Under the pieces are notes generated by a model. The model was given only the letters and a program-made list of their open reading frames with translations, was not told where the DNA came from and ran no database searches. Positions 47,901-60,496 of a stretch of 64,000 bases of DNA are shown one piece after another (position 1 is the stretch's first letter; every line of letters starts with the position of its first letter). Both the position numbers and the translations under genes were made by a program. This stretch comes from Lingula anatina (lineage: Eukaryota; Brachiopoda; Lingulata; Lingulida; Lingulidae): NCBI RefSeq assembly GCF_001039355.2, contig NW_019775790.1, positions 1 through 64,000 on the forward strand, in the 5' to 3' direction.

Positions 47901-50703
47901 AATACCAGCTTCTAACTGTCGCGCAAGTGTTCCCTGTGTTACACGTCGTTGTGACTGATGACGTGCAGCGACATGCGTGGCCAATGACATTGCTCACGCA
48001 TGGACTGGTGAGGCCGTGATGCTCTTGGCGTTGTTTGGATGTTGGAGTTTTTTGTTTCAATATCTGATGTTCTTGTAGCTTCTTATTACTTATTTTAATT
48101 CTTTGTTGCTTTACAGATATCTCTGAAAGCCTTATTTTTATCTCAAAAGAATATATATTTGTAAAACCCACGTTTTGTTTATCGCCTGCTTACATTTGGT
48201 ACCAGAGTCACACCAAATGGAAGAAGCATCGAATGTACAGAAGAATTGTCTGCCTCATATCTCTGCCGACGTTAAAGACTGGATATCAAACTGTGAAAGG
48301 TGTAATCTGGCCAAAATGCCATCACGAAATATTCATACTCCTATGCAAAGTATCATAGCTCATGAGCAAATGGAAATCGTCACCATTGATTTCACAGTTT
48401 TGGAACCAGCCGGAAACAGAATTGAAAATGTTCTAGTCAAGACTGACGTATACAGCAAATTTACAATTGCTGTACCTACGAAGAACCAGACAGCTCAGAC
48501 AGTTGCGAAAGCCCTTGTGCGGGAATGGTTCCTACATGATGGATTGCCTCAAAGAATTCACTCAGATCAAGGGAAATCCCTAGTGCCAAGATAGTGAGCG
48601 AGTTGTACAAAATCTATGGGATTGATAAATCCCGCACAACAGCATACCACCCAAGAGGGAATGGACAGTGCGAGAGTTTCAACCGCACAATGCACGATCT
48701 CTTACGTACATTAACACCAGCTCAGAAGACCAAGCGGCCAGACTTCTTGCCAGAACTAGTGTATGCTTACAATGTCACTCCACATTCAGCCACTGGATTT
48801 AGTCCATTTTATTTGTAATTGATATTTGGTTGAGTGCCAAAACTGCCCATTGATTTAATGCTCGATAATTCAACTACAGTTCCAGACAACAGGACAGAAT
48901 GGATATGTCGTCATAGAGAAAGACTTAAGGAGGCCTATAAAAAGGCCACCAAGCAACTAGAAGCTGACATTGAAAAGAGGAAAAGGGTTTATGATAAATG
49001 GGCAGAAGAGAGCATGCTGCAAGTCGGGGATCACATGCACCTCCGCAACCGCATTCAGGGCAGAAATAAGATTGGTGATGCATGGTCACCTTAAGTCTAT
49101 ATTATAAATGAAAGGAAAGACAATACCTATATGGTGGTTGCTATGGTCGGGCGAAAAACCTCCTGTGTTAAACACAAGGACTTGAAACTCTGTTTACCAA
49201 AGACTGTAACAAAAGCTATTGAAAATTGCAAATCGGGAAGAAATGTAGTAAACCAAAGAAGAAGAGATGTTTCTATTTCTTCGGAATCAGATAGTGATAA
49301 TGAACATGGTGTAGTGTTTCCGGACACTGCCAAGAGCATCCTGGGATGTCTGCTGCGCATATGGGGGCTGCGCAGGGGCGCGCACATATAATGTAACAGC
49401 AGACCATGTGACGCCCTAGATCCCTGCAGATCTCAAGCCAGCTGGTAGACTACACAGCTCTCTCCAGAGTGAATACTAGTATACAGAAAAGCACAGTGCC
49501 TTACCTAAGCAGAAGGACCAGGCAATACTCTCAGTAAGTACCAGAAATGTATGTTACTGCTATTAGTATAGAGTAAAACACTTAAATGGAAAAGGGACTG
49601 TTTCTAATTCTTCGGAATCAGACAGTGACAATGAACTAGGTTTTGACATTCAAATGGAAATGCGATGTGAAAGTAGTTCTGACTCAGAACATTCGGATCA
49701 TACAGATGTTTTGCTGCCAACAATTATTCTGTTATAAAGTAAGTGTAATTACCATGTGACACCCTAGATCCCTCCAGATCTGAAGAGCAACAGATGTCTA
49801 CTACTCTCACTCAAGACAAAGCCTTGTTATGATCGGAGTTTTTTTCCTTCCTCCACCTGGTCTGCTCTTCATGTGCCAAGATAAGCCACCACAGGTGAGT
49901 GAGTTAGGCCAGGTGGAGACAGCACACCCCCTGCAGGAGATCGTCTACATTGTGACATCATAACTGTCACACATTCATTGTCTCAGATCTCCCACTCCAA
50001 ATCAGACATGCTACGATCGACGATCCCTATAATATTCTCACAGAGCCTAACAATAGCAACAGTGATCACTCACCAATTCAGTAAGTAGACACAGTGAATA
50101 CTTTAGCCTGAAGTCTTAAGAAACCTGGTGCCCCAACTAAACAGAAGGAACAGGCAATACACTCAGTAAGTACCAGAAGTGTATGGTACTACTATAAGAA
50201 CAGAGTAAAACACATTAAAAGCAGAAGTTATTATAGAACTTAGTGGGTCCAACATACGGTTACCGTTAGAACTCGGCCTTACATTTAGAGCGCGAGAATT
50301 CGCATCATTATGACATCCATCACTAAGGAGAATCATATCAATAACAAGAGTAGAATTTATTGACATTATTTCATGTGTATGAATTATTATTGGATCAAAT
50401 TCAATCTAACTGAAATTTGGAGAAAGACTCCGTTCAAAATTGATTATTATTTGTACACCTGTTTAACCTACCTTCATTTTCGTCTTCAAAACTGAGGATA
50501 CTCGCCGGCACTACAACCTTGCTTTTCCCGCTCTTTTTCTTCTTCTCCTTTTTAACAACAGCCGTCTCAGGAACTTCAGACGAATCTTCGTTATTTTCTG
50601 CTTCACATGCATTACTCAAATTGCTATTTTCTTCATCTTCCGAATCATTAACTTCAACTTTCCGCCGAAAGTTCCTTTTCGGCTTCCTAAACGTGCTCGC
50701 CAT
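38938..50703 (-). CDS. PAXBP1: PAX3/7-binding protein 1 (GCFC family)
   Basis: A nuclear GCFC-family protein; the vertebrate member links PAX3/7 to histone H3K4 methylation, and relatives are tied to spliceosome turnover. Exons in transcript order: 50703-50472, 46420-46281, 45938-45815, 45644-45515, 45342-45230, 44696-44626, 44262-44006, 43610-43421, 42688-42571, 42327-42252, 42002-41890, 41568-41369, 41117-40970, 40647-40452, 40254-40188, 39974-39828, 39523-39369, 39031-38938. They sum to 2,571 bases, 856 codons plus stop, with every phase consistent; the human protein has about 917. Order: basic N-terminus ([15 protein letters not shown]) with acidic patches, [33 protein letters not shown], a coiled coil with [30 protein letters not shown], then the GCFC domain with [20 protein letters not shown] and [16 protein letters not shown], and a last exon with [17 protein letters not shown]. 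The exon ending at 39828 uses the stronger GTAAGT donor. Intron 1 is 4 kb and filled with transposon remains. Confidence 0.95.
42193..42223. repeat. oligo-C tract in a PAXBP1 intron
   Basis: A run of about 18 C followed by A and further C residues lies in the intron between exons 42327-42252 and 42002-41890. On the transcribed minus strand it is a G-tract, which can form a quadruplex. Its length in the assembly may be inexact. Confidence 0.8.
47518..47840 (+). mobile_element. fragment of a non-LTR (LINE) reverse transcriptase, 3' end
   Basis: Two pieces in different frames are separated by a run of about 15 A at 47576-47590. The first reads [21 protein letters not shown] and the second (from 47618) reads [20 protein letters not shown] and [12 protein letters not shown]. 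These match the conserved tail after the reverse-transcriptase domain of jockey/CR1-type LINEs (LGV..S.DL.W..H, then LEY...VWDP...I..LE..Q..AARF). The frame is broken and the rest of the element is absent. It lies in PAXBP1 intron 1, on the opposite strand to the gene. Confidence 0.7.
48180..49350 (+). mobile_element. decayed Ty3/gypsy-type LTR retrotransposon, integrase region
   Basis: Open-frame pieces at 48175-48594, 48594-48818, 48834-49094 and 49131-49391 together resemble a retrotransposon integrase. The CxxC of the zinc-binding end (NCERCNLAK) is followed by catalytic residues Asp near 48388 (VTIDFT), Asp near 48565 (HSDQGK) and Glu near 48672 (NGQCESFNR). The last two are 107 bases apart, one short of the 108 expected for DD35E spacing, so a single-base frameshift falls between them. 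Stop codons follow at 48816-48818 and 49092-49094. The remainder is a C-terminal domain and an acidic serine tail ([13 protein letters not shown]). The copy is a pseudogene in PAXBP1 intron 1, opposite in strand to the host gene. Confidence 0.85.
49392..50218 (+). repeat. duplicated LTR-like and polyprotein-tail fragments
   Basis: Three blocks occur twice in the same order. ACCATGTGACRCCCTAGATC is at 49403 and 49751. CAGAAGGAMCAGGCAATAC and the following 55-60 bases are at 49510 and 50142. The polyprotein tail TCTTCGGAATCAGAYAGTGA is near 49278 and 49608. The layout is tail, LTR-like, tail, LTR-like, which suggests two 3' ends of one retrotransposon family placed in tandem, the first shortened by a deletion. 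The LTR-like blocks start with TGTAA. Exact ends cannot be fixed by eye. Confidence 0.6.
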
Positions 50704-51527
50704 GTTTTCTTTACAAAAGCATGATGGGAAAACATTAATTATCACATACTTATTGTTTTGGTGAGTAAACCAGTGTATTTTTTAAAAATCTGTATAGCTT
50801 TTTTTAACTCATTATTATACATAAATACAACACAAATTGTATGCTTATTTGAAAATTGTAAATCTCGTTTGAAAGAGACTAGCAAACGAGATAAATAAGT
50901 AAACACAGCGGTCTCGGTTTCATTTTCAAAACTTGGATATAAATTTTTCTGAAATTAAGGTAACTTCATCTAGATAGTGCAAATAGATTTGTATTTTTAT
51001 ATTTCTAAATTTCATAATATTTTAATACTTACTTTGGAAAAAAAATTAATATCTTATATTTTGACTTTATACCGGAGCTCTCTTACTAGCACTACAGTAC
51101 ACTAATTTCATTAAAAAGATCTACAGTAGATCAACATTTTAAATACTGCCTTTTGATACTTTGGAATATTTTACAATTATTTTGTAATATATACACTCAT
51201 AGTTCTGAATCGCCTTTTTTCTTTCCCTGATGTCACTTAAGCCTTATCACTATTTGGCAATCGTCAGATCACTCATTCCATTTTTTACATGGTCTTAGAA
51301 TCTTATTACCAAAAAATCAAGTTGTCAAATATTTTAATTTTTCTATTCAAACTATATAAACTATTTATTAAAGAGCTTTCACAATTATCTGTGTTGGCAG
51401 TAGAAGTTAATGCTACAGTATAATGTGCTTTACCAAATTACAACATGCGTTTTATTTTAGTAATAAAGCAATAAACAATTTTACTTTTTGTTAGGGAATT
51501 GATGTAGCTTGGTGTTTATCTTTCAGA
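50704..51527. promoter_or_regulatory. shared 5' region of divergent PAXBP1 and the C19orf44-type gene
   Basis: Only 824 bases separate the two start codons. A good plus-strand donor (TTTTG then GTGAGTAAAC, exon end about 50760) and an acceptor ending at 51526 suggest a 5' UTR intron for the plus-strand gene, putting its transcription start close to the PAXBP1 ATG. The core promoter would then be bidirectional and very short. A TGATGGGAAAAC-type motif at 50723-50734 lies between. No TATA box is evident. Transcript ends are inferred, not seen. Confidence 0.4.
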
Positions 51528-54500
51528 ATGAGAAGATCAAATGTTAAGAATAAAGGGCAGGGAAGCTCTTTCAACAGAACTTCTGGAAGTCTTCTAGATG
51601 ATAGTGATGATGATCAGAATGAGCTACAGGTGATTATATCTTAATTTCATAATTTATATTTTTATTAAAGTTAAGTAAACTCATAAATAAGGCCAGGATT
51701 TTTTTCTCAGGCCAAAGTGTATAATTTTTCAATCAGTTGAAAATGTACAGGTTAAGAAAAAAGACCCATGCACTTGAAACAAACAAACAAACAAACCAAA
51801 ATTTTCCTAGTCTTAAGGACGTTGGTACTAGTATTTATCTTCCAGAATGATCCCTTTTCTTTCTACTTTTTCTTACAACTGAAATCGTGTCTGACGTAAA
51901 CCCTTCAGGGTATACAGATGATATAACAACAACCAAGCAAATTAAAGGCAAAGAACCACATTGATATTGTTGATAATGTCTTTCTAAATGTTCCAGGCAT
52001 ACCTTAGCTCTCTAACTAAAAAGAGAGCTCCTGCTAAGAGTCCAGACCTAAGTGACATATCCATCTCCAGTGGTGATTTGAGTTTTAAAGGGGCCAAAAA
52101 GCAGACCAGTACCAGTAAATTCCTAAAAAATAAAGCAGATGGCCAAAACAATACAGAAAAAACAGCAACAAAGTCAGGGGCAGGAAATTTCAGCAGCTCA
52201 TTAACTTTAGGAGGTTCACTTCGAGATGCAGGACGTCTTGGAAATTCTACTGGATCATCAGCATTAGACAAGGTGGCAGCACTGAATAGCAAGTATGGAG
52301 GGAAAGGAATTGGGGCTAAGAAACAGCCCGCTCCTGTGCTGAGTGACAGTGATATGGAGATGGATATTAGTTTAAGTGATGACAATGTGGCAGGTGCTTC
52401 TTCAATGAACAGTAGAAAAGTTCTGAAAGAGAGGAACTCTTATCAAGATTCTACAGAACCTGGAACTTCAAGCAATAGATTCTTAAAGACAAATAAACAG
52501 GCTGACCAGAAGAAAACCCCTGAAAAGAATGATAAAGAAAATCAAAAAGATAAAACACAAGGAATAACTGATGGAGTAAATTTCCCTGGACACTCTAGTT
52601 TGACTAAGATAAAGAGCTTTGAAGGATTGAATGAATTAAGTGATAGTGACAGTCACAGTTTAGAACTAGGTAAAAGCAGCGGGAAATTTCTCAAAAAGAA
52701 ACCACTAGGGGGCAGTTCTAAACAAGGAATCACTATTCCACAAGCTCAGGTTGAAAATGAAACAAGCTCATCAGAGTCAAATACTGCAGAAATTATGAAA
52801 GGGATTGAAGGCATCAGTGACATATCTTTTAGTGAAGAACATACAAAAAGTGCTAAAAAAACAACTGTAAAATCTCAAAAGGCTAATCGTGAAGTTCACT
52901 TTGATGTTAGCGATGAATCCGAGTCTGTAGCAAACATTCCCCTAAAGAGGTCAACAGACAACAAAGCAGTCAAGACCTCTACTCCAGCAAAAACTGGTAA
53001 GGTGATCAACTACAGACTTGGGTAGTACCACTGTGCTTTTCAATAGATTTCTTTAAAAATTCCATCAATATGTTGAACTTGAGCCAGGCTCACTCATGGA
53101 ATAGTAAATTTGACCAAATTCTAAACACCCTATCTGGCCAAAGATGATGTGAAATATTTTACTGACAAATATATCTGGATAATAAAATTTTATCTAGGCA
53201 AAAATGACTCTCTTTGGAAAAGCAATATTCTTGGGTGAGTCCAGTTTATGGGTTTTTAAGACAGAAATTTTTCAAGTATTCAGAGCACTTTGTTTAATGA
53301 AATCAAAATTTGCTGAGAGAGTTACAATTTTCTGGTTATATGGCTTTGAATCTCATTTTACACAGACTTTTGAAAAAGGGGAAAAATTAGCTATAGGATG
53401 AAGCATGATATTTCTACAATTTGTTATTATTATTATTATTTAGGTCTACATGTCTTTTTTTCATTAAATCAGTAGATTAAATTACAATAATCTTTTCTAG
53501 CGTAGAACCAATTACATGTAAGAAAACCAATTATAATTTTTTCTACATAGAAAGGTTTTTAACATAAAGGGTTTATTGTACTTTCTTTGCAATAATGAAT
53601 GCATTTCAACATATACTGAATGTATAAATAAAAAAGGTTAAATGAAGTTAGATTTAATCTTTTAAAATTCACATTTAAATGCAATGTTAAAAAATACATT
53701 ATATATATGAGTTTAATTTCGTATTATGTACAGCCAAAAAGCCTATAGTCTTTGACAGTGATGAGGAAGAACTGCAGGAATTCATTGAAGGGCTATCCCC
53801 AACACCAACACCAGACAGTGCAGCTAGACACAAGGTTGGTGACATGTCTCTTTCCACCTTTTCTTTGATATCATGTAATGTGTGTTTTATACAATTTCTG
53901 TTTACAGTGAATAATGATATTTCAACTTTTTGTGAAGTGGGAATAGTATTTTTGCATTGTTATTTATTTATTTGTAATTTTGAACTGAATATTTTTGAAA
54001 TTTTGAAAGTTCCAGAGAGCAAGTGGTAAAAATACTGGAGTTGAAAGTCCAAGCTTACAAAGAAGTGGTTCAGCTAGCAGTGTTTCAACCATAGGAGAAG
54101 GTATATTCAGAATATTATCATGATAATCATGCTATTCTGGTGACAACGCCATATAAAGATGATGATTTGAAATTTTTTTAAAGAATTGGTGCTCCACTGC
54201 TGGTGATTTTTCATAAGTAGAAATTTTAGGTAAAATGTTTTTATGTGATTTTATTTTAAGGGATTTATGTTCAAGATTTGCATTTAATTTGTTTGCAATT
54301 AATAATGTATGTGTGTTTTAATAGGTCCAGCATTCAATTTGGTTACCCTAGATGACATTTTAGGAGATATGGAAGCAACACCAACAGCTCCTTTAACCAA
54401 GTCAAAGAAGAATGAAGAGAAAGATATTCAAACCAAAAGTAATGATCAAGCTAAAGACAAAAGACCTGTGCCAAAACCCAGAAAATCAAAACAGGACTCT

Positions 54501-56975
54501 GTTAGTGTTGAATCTCCAGAGCCTGACCCATTAAGCAGGATGGGACTGCAGACTTTAGACGACGTACTTGATATTGACAATGATCCATCGGTTCCTGTTA
54601 CCCAGAGTTATCTGACAAAAGAGACAAAAGATGAGAGCTCGTCAAGCAGCTCTGAAGAAATCATACTCGATATGTCCCAACAAAGTGATATTGTTTATGA
54701 AAATGACTTTAATAAGGATAGGAAATCTAGACCAATAACTCCTAGATCTGAGGCAGTTACCCCTAAATCAGAAATTGTTAGTGAAATAAAGTCAGAAATT
54801 CAATACCAGAGTGACTTTGAAAGATCTCAGTCCAGAATTAGCCCAACACCAACTCCAAGATCACAAAGCAATAGATATTCAGATGATTTTGAACACAGTT
54901 ATCAGGATAAGTCAGATATAGGTAGGTCTAGGTCAGCTAGTCCTAAGAGGTCAAGGTCAAACTCTCGATCAAGTGAGCAGAGGTCAAGATCAAGATCCAG
55001 AACTGACAGAAGCAGTAGTGGAACCACATCTCTGAGGTCTAGCTTTTCACAGTCTGTGTCAAGTTCATCAAAAACTGAAACCTCGTCCAGATCACGAAAA
55101 AAACACAAAGGTTCATCTCGGTCACCTACAAGCAGGAAAGCATCCTATTCACCTAGAGGAAAACATGATAGATCGAAGCATAAAGATTCATACTCTAGTA
55201 GCAGATCTGGAACTAGTAAGGATGATGATTATTCCAGAGATAGCAACACTGAGAGTTACAGGTAAAGACAGCCATCCAGGGTTTTAAACTTATTTTAGTG
55301 ATGATAATCTTCTTAAGATATGGATTCTGCTTTGTTGACGTTTTTATGAGAAATACACATCTTCTCAGATTTGAACAGACCACACAGGACAGATGAAGTT
55401 GAATTTAAGTTTGAGAACAATTTGTTACTGTATTCAATAAAATAAGACAATTGTTTTATCTATGCTGATGATGACGCATATCTTTGGTCAGTTTCAACAG
55501 AGTTTGCTCTATTCAGGTTCTACTTTCATTTTAAAAATGCAAAACGAAACGAAAATTGAAAAAGAAACTTACACATACTCCAATTTAATGATCATTTTTA
55601 TGTTTTACTAATTTAACACACAAAACAGTCAGAACAATACCCTACATACATTACAGGTCCAGTAGATCTCGGAGAGGTCACAGAAAAAGCCGCACGAAGA
55701 CAGTTAGAGTCCAGACTGACCACGACACCTCTGCGCTGCAGTACCAATGGAACCCCTACACAGTGGGGACAGCCGTGGAGGGTGCTGCCTTTGGGATGCA
55801 AGTTGTGGACCCCACTCCTGTTGCCACCCATGCTGTTAGTGCAGAGGCACTGGAAGGTCAGTCTTCATTAGCAGGGAATGGTTTTCAAACAAGAATGCAA
55901 GACAGGAGCATGGTTTTAACTTTAAGAGGAAACATTTTGTTGCATGATTCAGTAGCAGTCTACTTAAATTACGTAAAAATTCTTCATTTAATCTTTTTTT
56001 ATATAACAGGTACTATGTTCCATTTACTTCGACTACAATTGATTTATCTGGGGTCCAGGTAGATTAAAATGTTGGTCTTAAAGTTTAAATCAACTTTACC
56101 TAAGGTCTGAAATGTATTTTATGAGATAAGGGCTAACAGAAATAAATAGAGAGATAAAAAAGTCAGCTAGTTCAGATTCTGTTTATTTTGACAGTTTTCT
56201 TCAAAGCACTGAACACCAAAGATGCAAAATTTTCCCATAAAATTATTAAAATTTGATGTGTGCTGTTTTGTTTTAATGGTATATGATTTAAAGTTATCAT
56301 TAAAGACATCATTTATGTCAGTACTCAGAAAAAACTACTATATTCTAAATAGTCTCATGATAACATGAATGACTGCAATGTATTATTAATGAAGATAGTA
56401 CAATAATGACTTAAATTTACCATATGTTCTAGTTCTTTAAAAATTATTTTGTTTTATTTTATTATGTTTATTTTCATTGCAGCAATGACGGGCTATAGCC
56501 CTAGTGTCCTTGTGCTCAATGATATGTTAAGACAGCAGTTACAGCTGACTAAGTCCTTCCTAGGGGTCCAACAGAGAATATATCATTCACTTATGGGAAC
56601 AATTAATAATCAGTACCAATACACAACATTGGAAGATACCAAAAAGGTATGTATTTTGATATGTTCTCCTTGTGTCAATGCAATTAGAAGAATTGAAATA
56701 TGGCAAACATTTTAGTGTCATTGCCATTGCATTTTTGTTTAGAATTGATATGGTATCTCTAGCTTTGAGCTGTTGGAAAATAAAAAAAAAGTTACTGCTA
56801 TTTTCCATCATAGAGATGTGCAACATGGTATGAAATAAGTGAAATGGAATTGTTTGTGTAATTAAAGCATCTGTTATGATATTTTCAGTATATTCAAAAA
56901 CATCGGAAACCAAAGTTAACTTTTGATCAAGCATTGAAACTAGTGAAAGCAGAAATGGGGGAAGATGTCAGGTAG
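51528..56975 (+). CDS. C19orf44: C19orf44-type protein with C-terminal DUF4614 domain
   Basis: Exons: 51528-51629, 51997-52996, 53734-53834, 54016-54100, 54325-55261, 55657-55856, 56483-56646, 56889-56975 (TAG). They total 2,676 bases, 891 codons plus stop, all in phase; the ATG lies two bases after an acceptor AG at 51525-51526. The first 600 residues are low-complexity: recurring SxKFLKxK repeats (TSKFLKNK, SSNRFLKTNK, SGKFLKKK), repeated acidic DLSDISISS-like patches, and an RS-rich stretch (SRSASPKRSRSNSRSSEQRS) coded by 54920-55110. The last three exons form the conserved domain: TVRVQTDHDTSALQYQWNPY, VDPTPVATHAVSAEALEAM, YSPSVLVLNDMLRQQLQLT and YTTLEDTKKYIQKHRKP. These match my recollection of human C19orf44, whose function is unknown. 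RS repeats hint at a nuclear, RNA-linked role, but that is inference. The human protein is shorter, the difference lying in the disordered part. Confidence 0.86.
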
Positions 56976-58450
56976 AGTTGGATTGCATGGGAAGACTTTC
57001 ATGGATTATTTAAGAACGAAGACATTTTACATTGAAGAATTGGTAGATTTTGCCAGAAGAAAATAAAGCCAAAGTGATAGACCATCGGGTCTGGCTGAAA
57101 TTACATCTAAAATGAACATGCTATTCCATTTTTGCCAGTGTAAAATATTGTGAGTGTTATGAACTCCAGATGCCACAAACAATTACTTTTGGGTCTGTTA
57201 ACTCCACATTCCTCGCCAACATCCCTTGATTTCAAGAATTTAAACTGGAACTTTTTTATCTGTCAATGTGGTGAGTTGGCCAGCCAATGAAAGCTGTCAA
57301 ATTGAGGCCTACTCTCTTGTGACCTTGACTGTTACTATCATAGGAAAGCTGGGAGAGCATGAGTACAACTCAAAAATTAAGCCGGACCCATCGAAAACCC
57401 CAAGGTCAAATAAGCCTTATTACTGACAATATAGGCCTTCCTATTGGTTAGAAGGTGTAAATTGTTCCGAAAAGACAAGCAGTTTTCCTATTTATTGATG
57501 ACTGACGATAATTTGGCACATTTAGTGTTGTAATCAACCTTTAATATGTCTTAATTTATCATTGTATTATCAAAATCTATAAACAGAAATTACACTCGGA
57601 AAAATGGAAATGGTTTGAAATGATATTTAGGGGTACCTTATAGGTCCTTATAGACTATGATGCCTGCAAGAAAATATTGAATGAATATTTAAATATTATG
57701 ATAAAATATTTTAAGGGCTTATTGGTGCTTACGAAATGTGATATTAATGATATTTTCAATGGAAATTGTAAGGTTAAACAAAAATTTACATATTATTTAT
57801 GTTGTCTGAAAAATAATCAGCAAGCAAGAATTGTGCTAGAATAGTGAACTTCCACGAAATGGTTTCATCCTTTAAAATCCAATTTGCTGCTTTATTATTA
57901 ATAAGAAATTACCCCAAGGCCTTAACTTTGAGTGATTTCTTGCTTTACTTAAATTTATTTTCACATCATCATTTCCTTTATGATCTATATTTATGAAACT
58001 CTGATGCTACTTTCAGTACTTTGTGTCAAACAATTATAAGAAAGGCTTGATCTGAACAATACCATAGAAACCATTTGTTATGCTGTTATTGTTTACATAC
58101 CAACTGCTTATCTTTTACAGAAGTTTATTTATATCCTTTTATTTTGTGCAAATTAAAAGTCTAATAATATACATTTACTAAGTATACAGTATACTATAAG
58201 TATACTATAGTATACATTTACTAAGGATATGTTTAGTTTCTTTTTCAGAACAGATTAATGTATTTCTGAGTTAAATAATTTGAATTTAATTAATGTTATG
58301 ACCTTTTTGAAATTCATTTGTCTTATTGTGTAAGCTATTCTGTAAAGTTTAAATTGTGTATTTTAATTTGTTGGCTTTAAACAAAATTACCCAAAGAGTA
58401 CCAGAAGGAATTAAATAATCAATAATCATTAAATAAATTAAATTATTAAA
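56976..58450. other. 3' flank, no gene seen
   Basis: AT-rich sequence after the C19orf44-type gene with no supported coding exon. A short inverted pattern of ACTATA/TATAGT elements lies near 58185-58220. The stretch ends where the large duplicated segment begins. Confidence 0.5.
57062..57067 (+). promoter_or_regulatory. candidate poly(A) signal of the C19orf44-type gene
   Basis: AATAAA lies about 87 bases after the stop codon. It is the first such hexamer downstream; a longer 3' UTR remains possible. Confidence 0.4.
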
Positions 58451-60283
58451 TACAAGCAGGAAGTAAAGCGTGTAATCAAATGCAGGGCTTAAGAATGCTT
58501 TTTTATCAACAGAAATGACGTTGTGTGCATTTATCTGTAGATAACATCAAATTCTTATATGGTTTAATTCCATCCACTTCCAAATGCATCTTGGATATGC
58601 TAATGTATTTGACAACATGCTATTCATTTAATTTTTTAAAAACTATTTCTTTGTGATAAAGTTGCTTGTATTCCACAGTTTAAGAAGACATTTGGATTTT
58701 GTAGAAAAATAGTTCATAATAAAAGAAGTGTTATGTAGCCTCTAGTCATGGTTAATTTTATGCAACATCCTGAATGATATATCACACATAAAATGAAAGA
58801 AAGAAGAAAGAAATTACTTTGGGGAAAGTGTCCACATCAACTTGAATTGGAAGGGTACATTTATTTTAAAATAATCAAAGAATTTGAGAATAAACAAAGA
58901 AGATTATGTAGTATTTACTTACAAACATTTGGTTCTCCATTATTATATAGCTCTTCATTTAACGTCTTGCTGCAGAATGTTCTGCATTCTTCCATACACC
59001 ATTATTTACTTATGTTCTTATCTTTCAGGAAACAGTTATGTTGCAAGGAACTGGTAAGGGGAATTTTCCCTAAATGTTTGGACTATGCGCAAAGACCTAT
59101 AGAAATCGCAAAGACCTATAGAAATGGGAGTGCCCATAAACACGATTGTGTCAGCAAAATTTTTATTTTGATTTGGATTATTCTTATTTTCTAGAAAAAG
59201 ATCGTATTTCATCTCGTGAGTGCAGAGATTTTGTACCATAAGAAATACTTATATTGTATAGGATTTTAACTGTTTGGTCTTTGCCCAAATACAATAGCGT
59301 CCATCAATGTCAGCCTTTGGAAAAGTGAATAGATAATAGAGCATAGACTTTTAGACGTGCAAAAATGGAGAGCAGACAGCGCCATTCTTTACACCCAGGG
59401 ATCTTTTAGACTGACATTCAATATAATACCATAGAGTTTATTTACCATTGCTTCTAAATATGATCACCAAAATTTTATCGATCTATTTATAGAACACAGG
59501 ACTGAGCAAAATTTTTCAAAATGCCATTTAGTTGAATTTTAATTGAATTACTTATCATTATAGTCCATGTGATGTCAAGTTAGGAGATAGGCAAGATGAC
59601 CCTCCGTGGTGGATTAAGGAAACAAAAGAGCAGTAGATGTGGTAATTGTTGTTTTAAACTAGAATTTTGATAAAAGTATTTATTAATAGATTTTGTTACA
59701 ATATACAGGAGCTTTCATCAATAATGTGACAGGTGCTTATTTACTTGAAAATATTACCAATGTTAAGGACAATACTTGCTGTTACAGTTGTACAGCAGGC
59801 ATTTGTGCCCTTAGTTGCCACTGAATTCATGTAAATTTTAATTGTTTGTCTTTGCCCAGATCCTCTATATAAATTTTTTGAAAAATTGAAAAGATTGCAT
59901 AAAGCATAAGCTTCAGGGAATGAAAGGGTGGAGAAAAAAAGCAGGAACTGGTATGGGGATCATTCTTTAATTCTGTGAATTCATGGTTCTGACCTAAATT
60001 GTATATAAACATCAAGTTAATATTTATGACAGTAATAAAAATGCCACCTAATAAGAAAGCCTTTTTTGCCTTGGTCCCCAGTAAAGGTCACTAAAAATTT
60101 ACCAATCTATTTATAAAATGGGTGGAGTAGAATAACCCCACAAAACAACAAAAGTGGGCATTAAAGTGTTCAGTGGAACGTGAAGTTATAGCATTGGCCA
60201 TGTGACTTTGAAAAAGAGATGAAGGAAACTCAAAAAACAATAGATATGATAATTTGTGTGTTTAATAGTTAAGAAAACGTTAA
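58451..60283. repeat. long direct repeat, copy A (about 1.83 kb)
   Basis: From TACAAGCAGGAAGTAAA at 58451 the sequence is collinear with 62208-64000, offset about 3.75 kb. Differences are scattered substitutions and small indels. Copy A contains an extra tandem of AGAAATCGCAAAGACCTAT near 59101-59119 that copy B lacks. Neither copy has a convincing gene; the 133-codon frame at 58793-59194 is broken in copy B. It could be a large non-autonomous transposon or a segmental duplication. Confidence 0.9.
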
Positions 60284-60454
60284 CCTTAAACTAGATAGGC
60301 CCCCAAAATCAAAGATAAAAATCCCCAAATATAATCTAAATTCAGAAAATTCCCAAATGTTTGCAATAACAAGGAAGTAAGTGAATAACACAAAGAAAAG
60401 AAACAAGTTATTGTCAATTTAGTTTAAGTCACAAAGTTATTTCTTAACCTTTTT

Positions 60455-60484
60455 TATGTACAGACACAGATGTGTCTGTACATA
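60455..60484. repeat. perfect inverted repeat, 14-bp arms with 2-bp centre
   Basis: The arm TATGTACAGACACA is followed by GA and its exact reverse complement. It stands just before a GTC/GCC triplet-rich tract and the 160-bp tandem repeat. It could fold as a tight hairpin or mark the end of a mobile element. Confidence 0.9.
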
Positions 60485-60496
60485 TAGCCATCATCT

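Noticed and set aside
58793-59194. 133-codon frame in the long repeat
   Set aside because: The second repeat copy breaks it with indels and stops, so it is not under coding selection.
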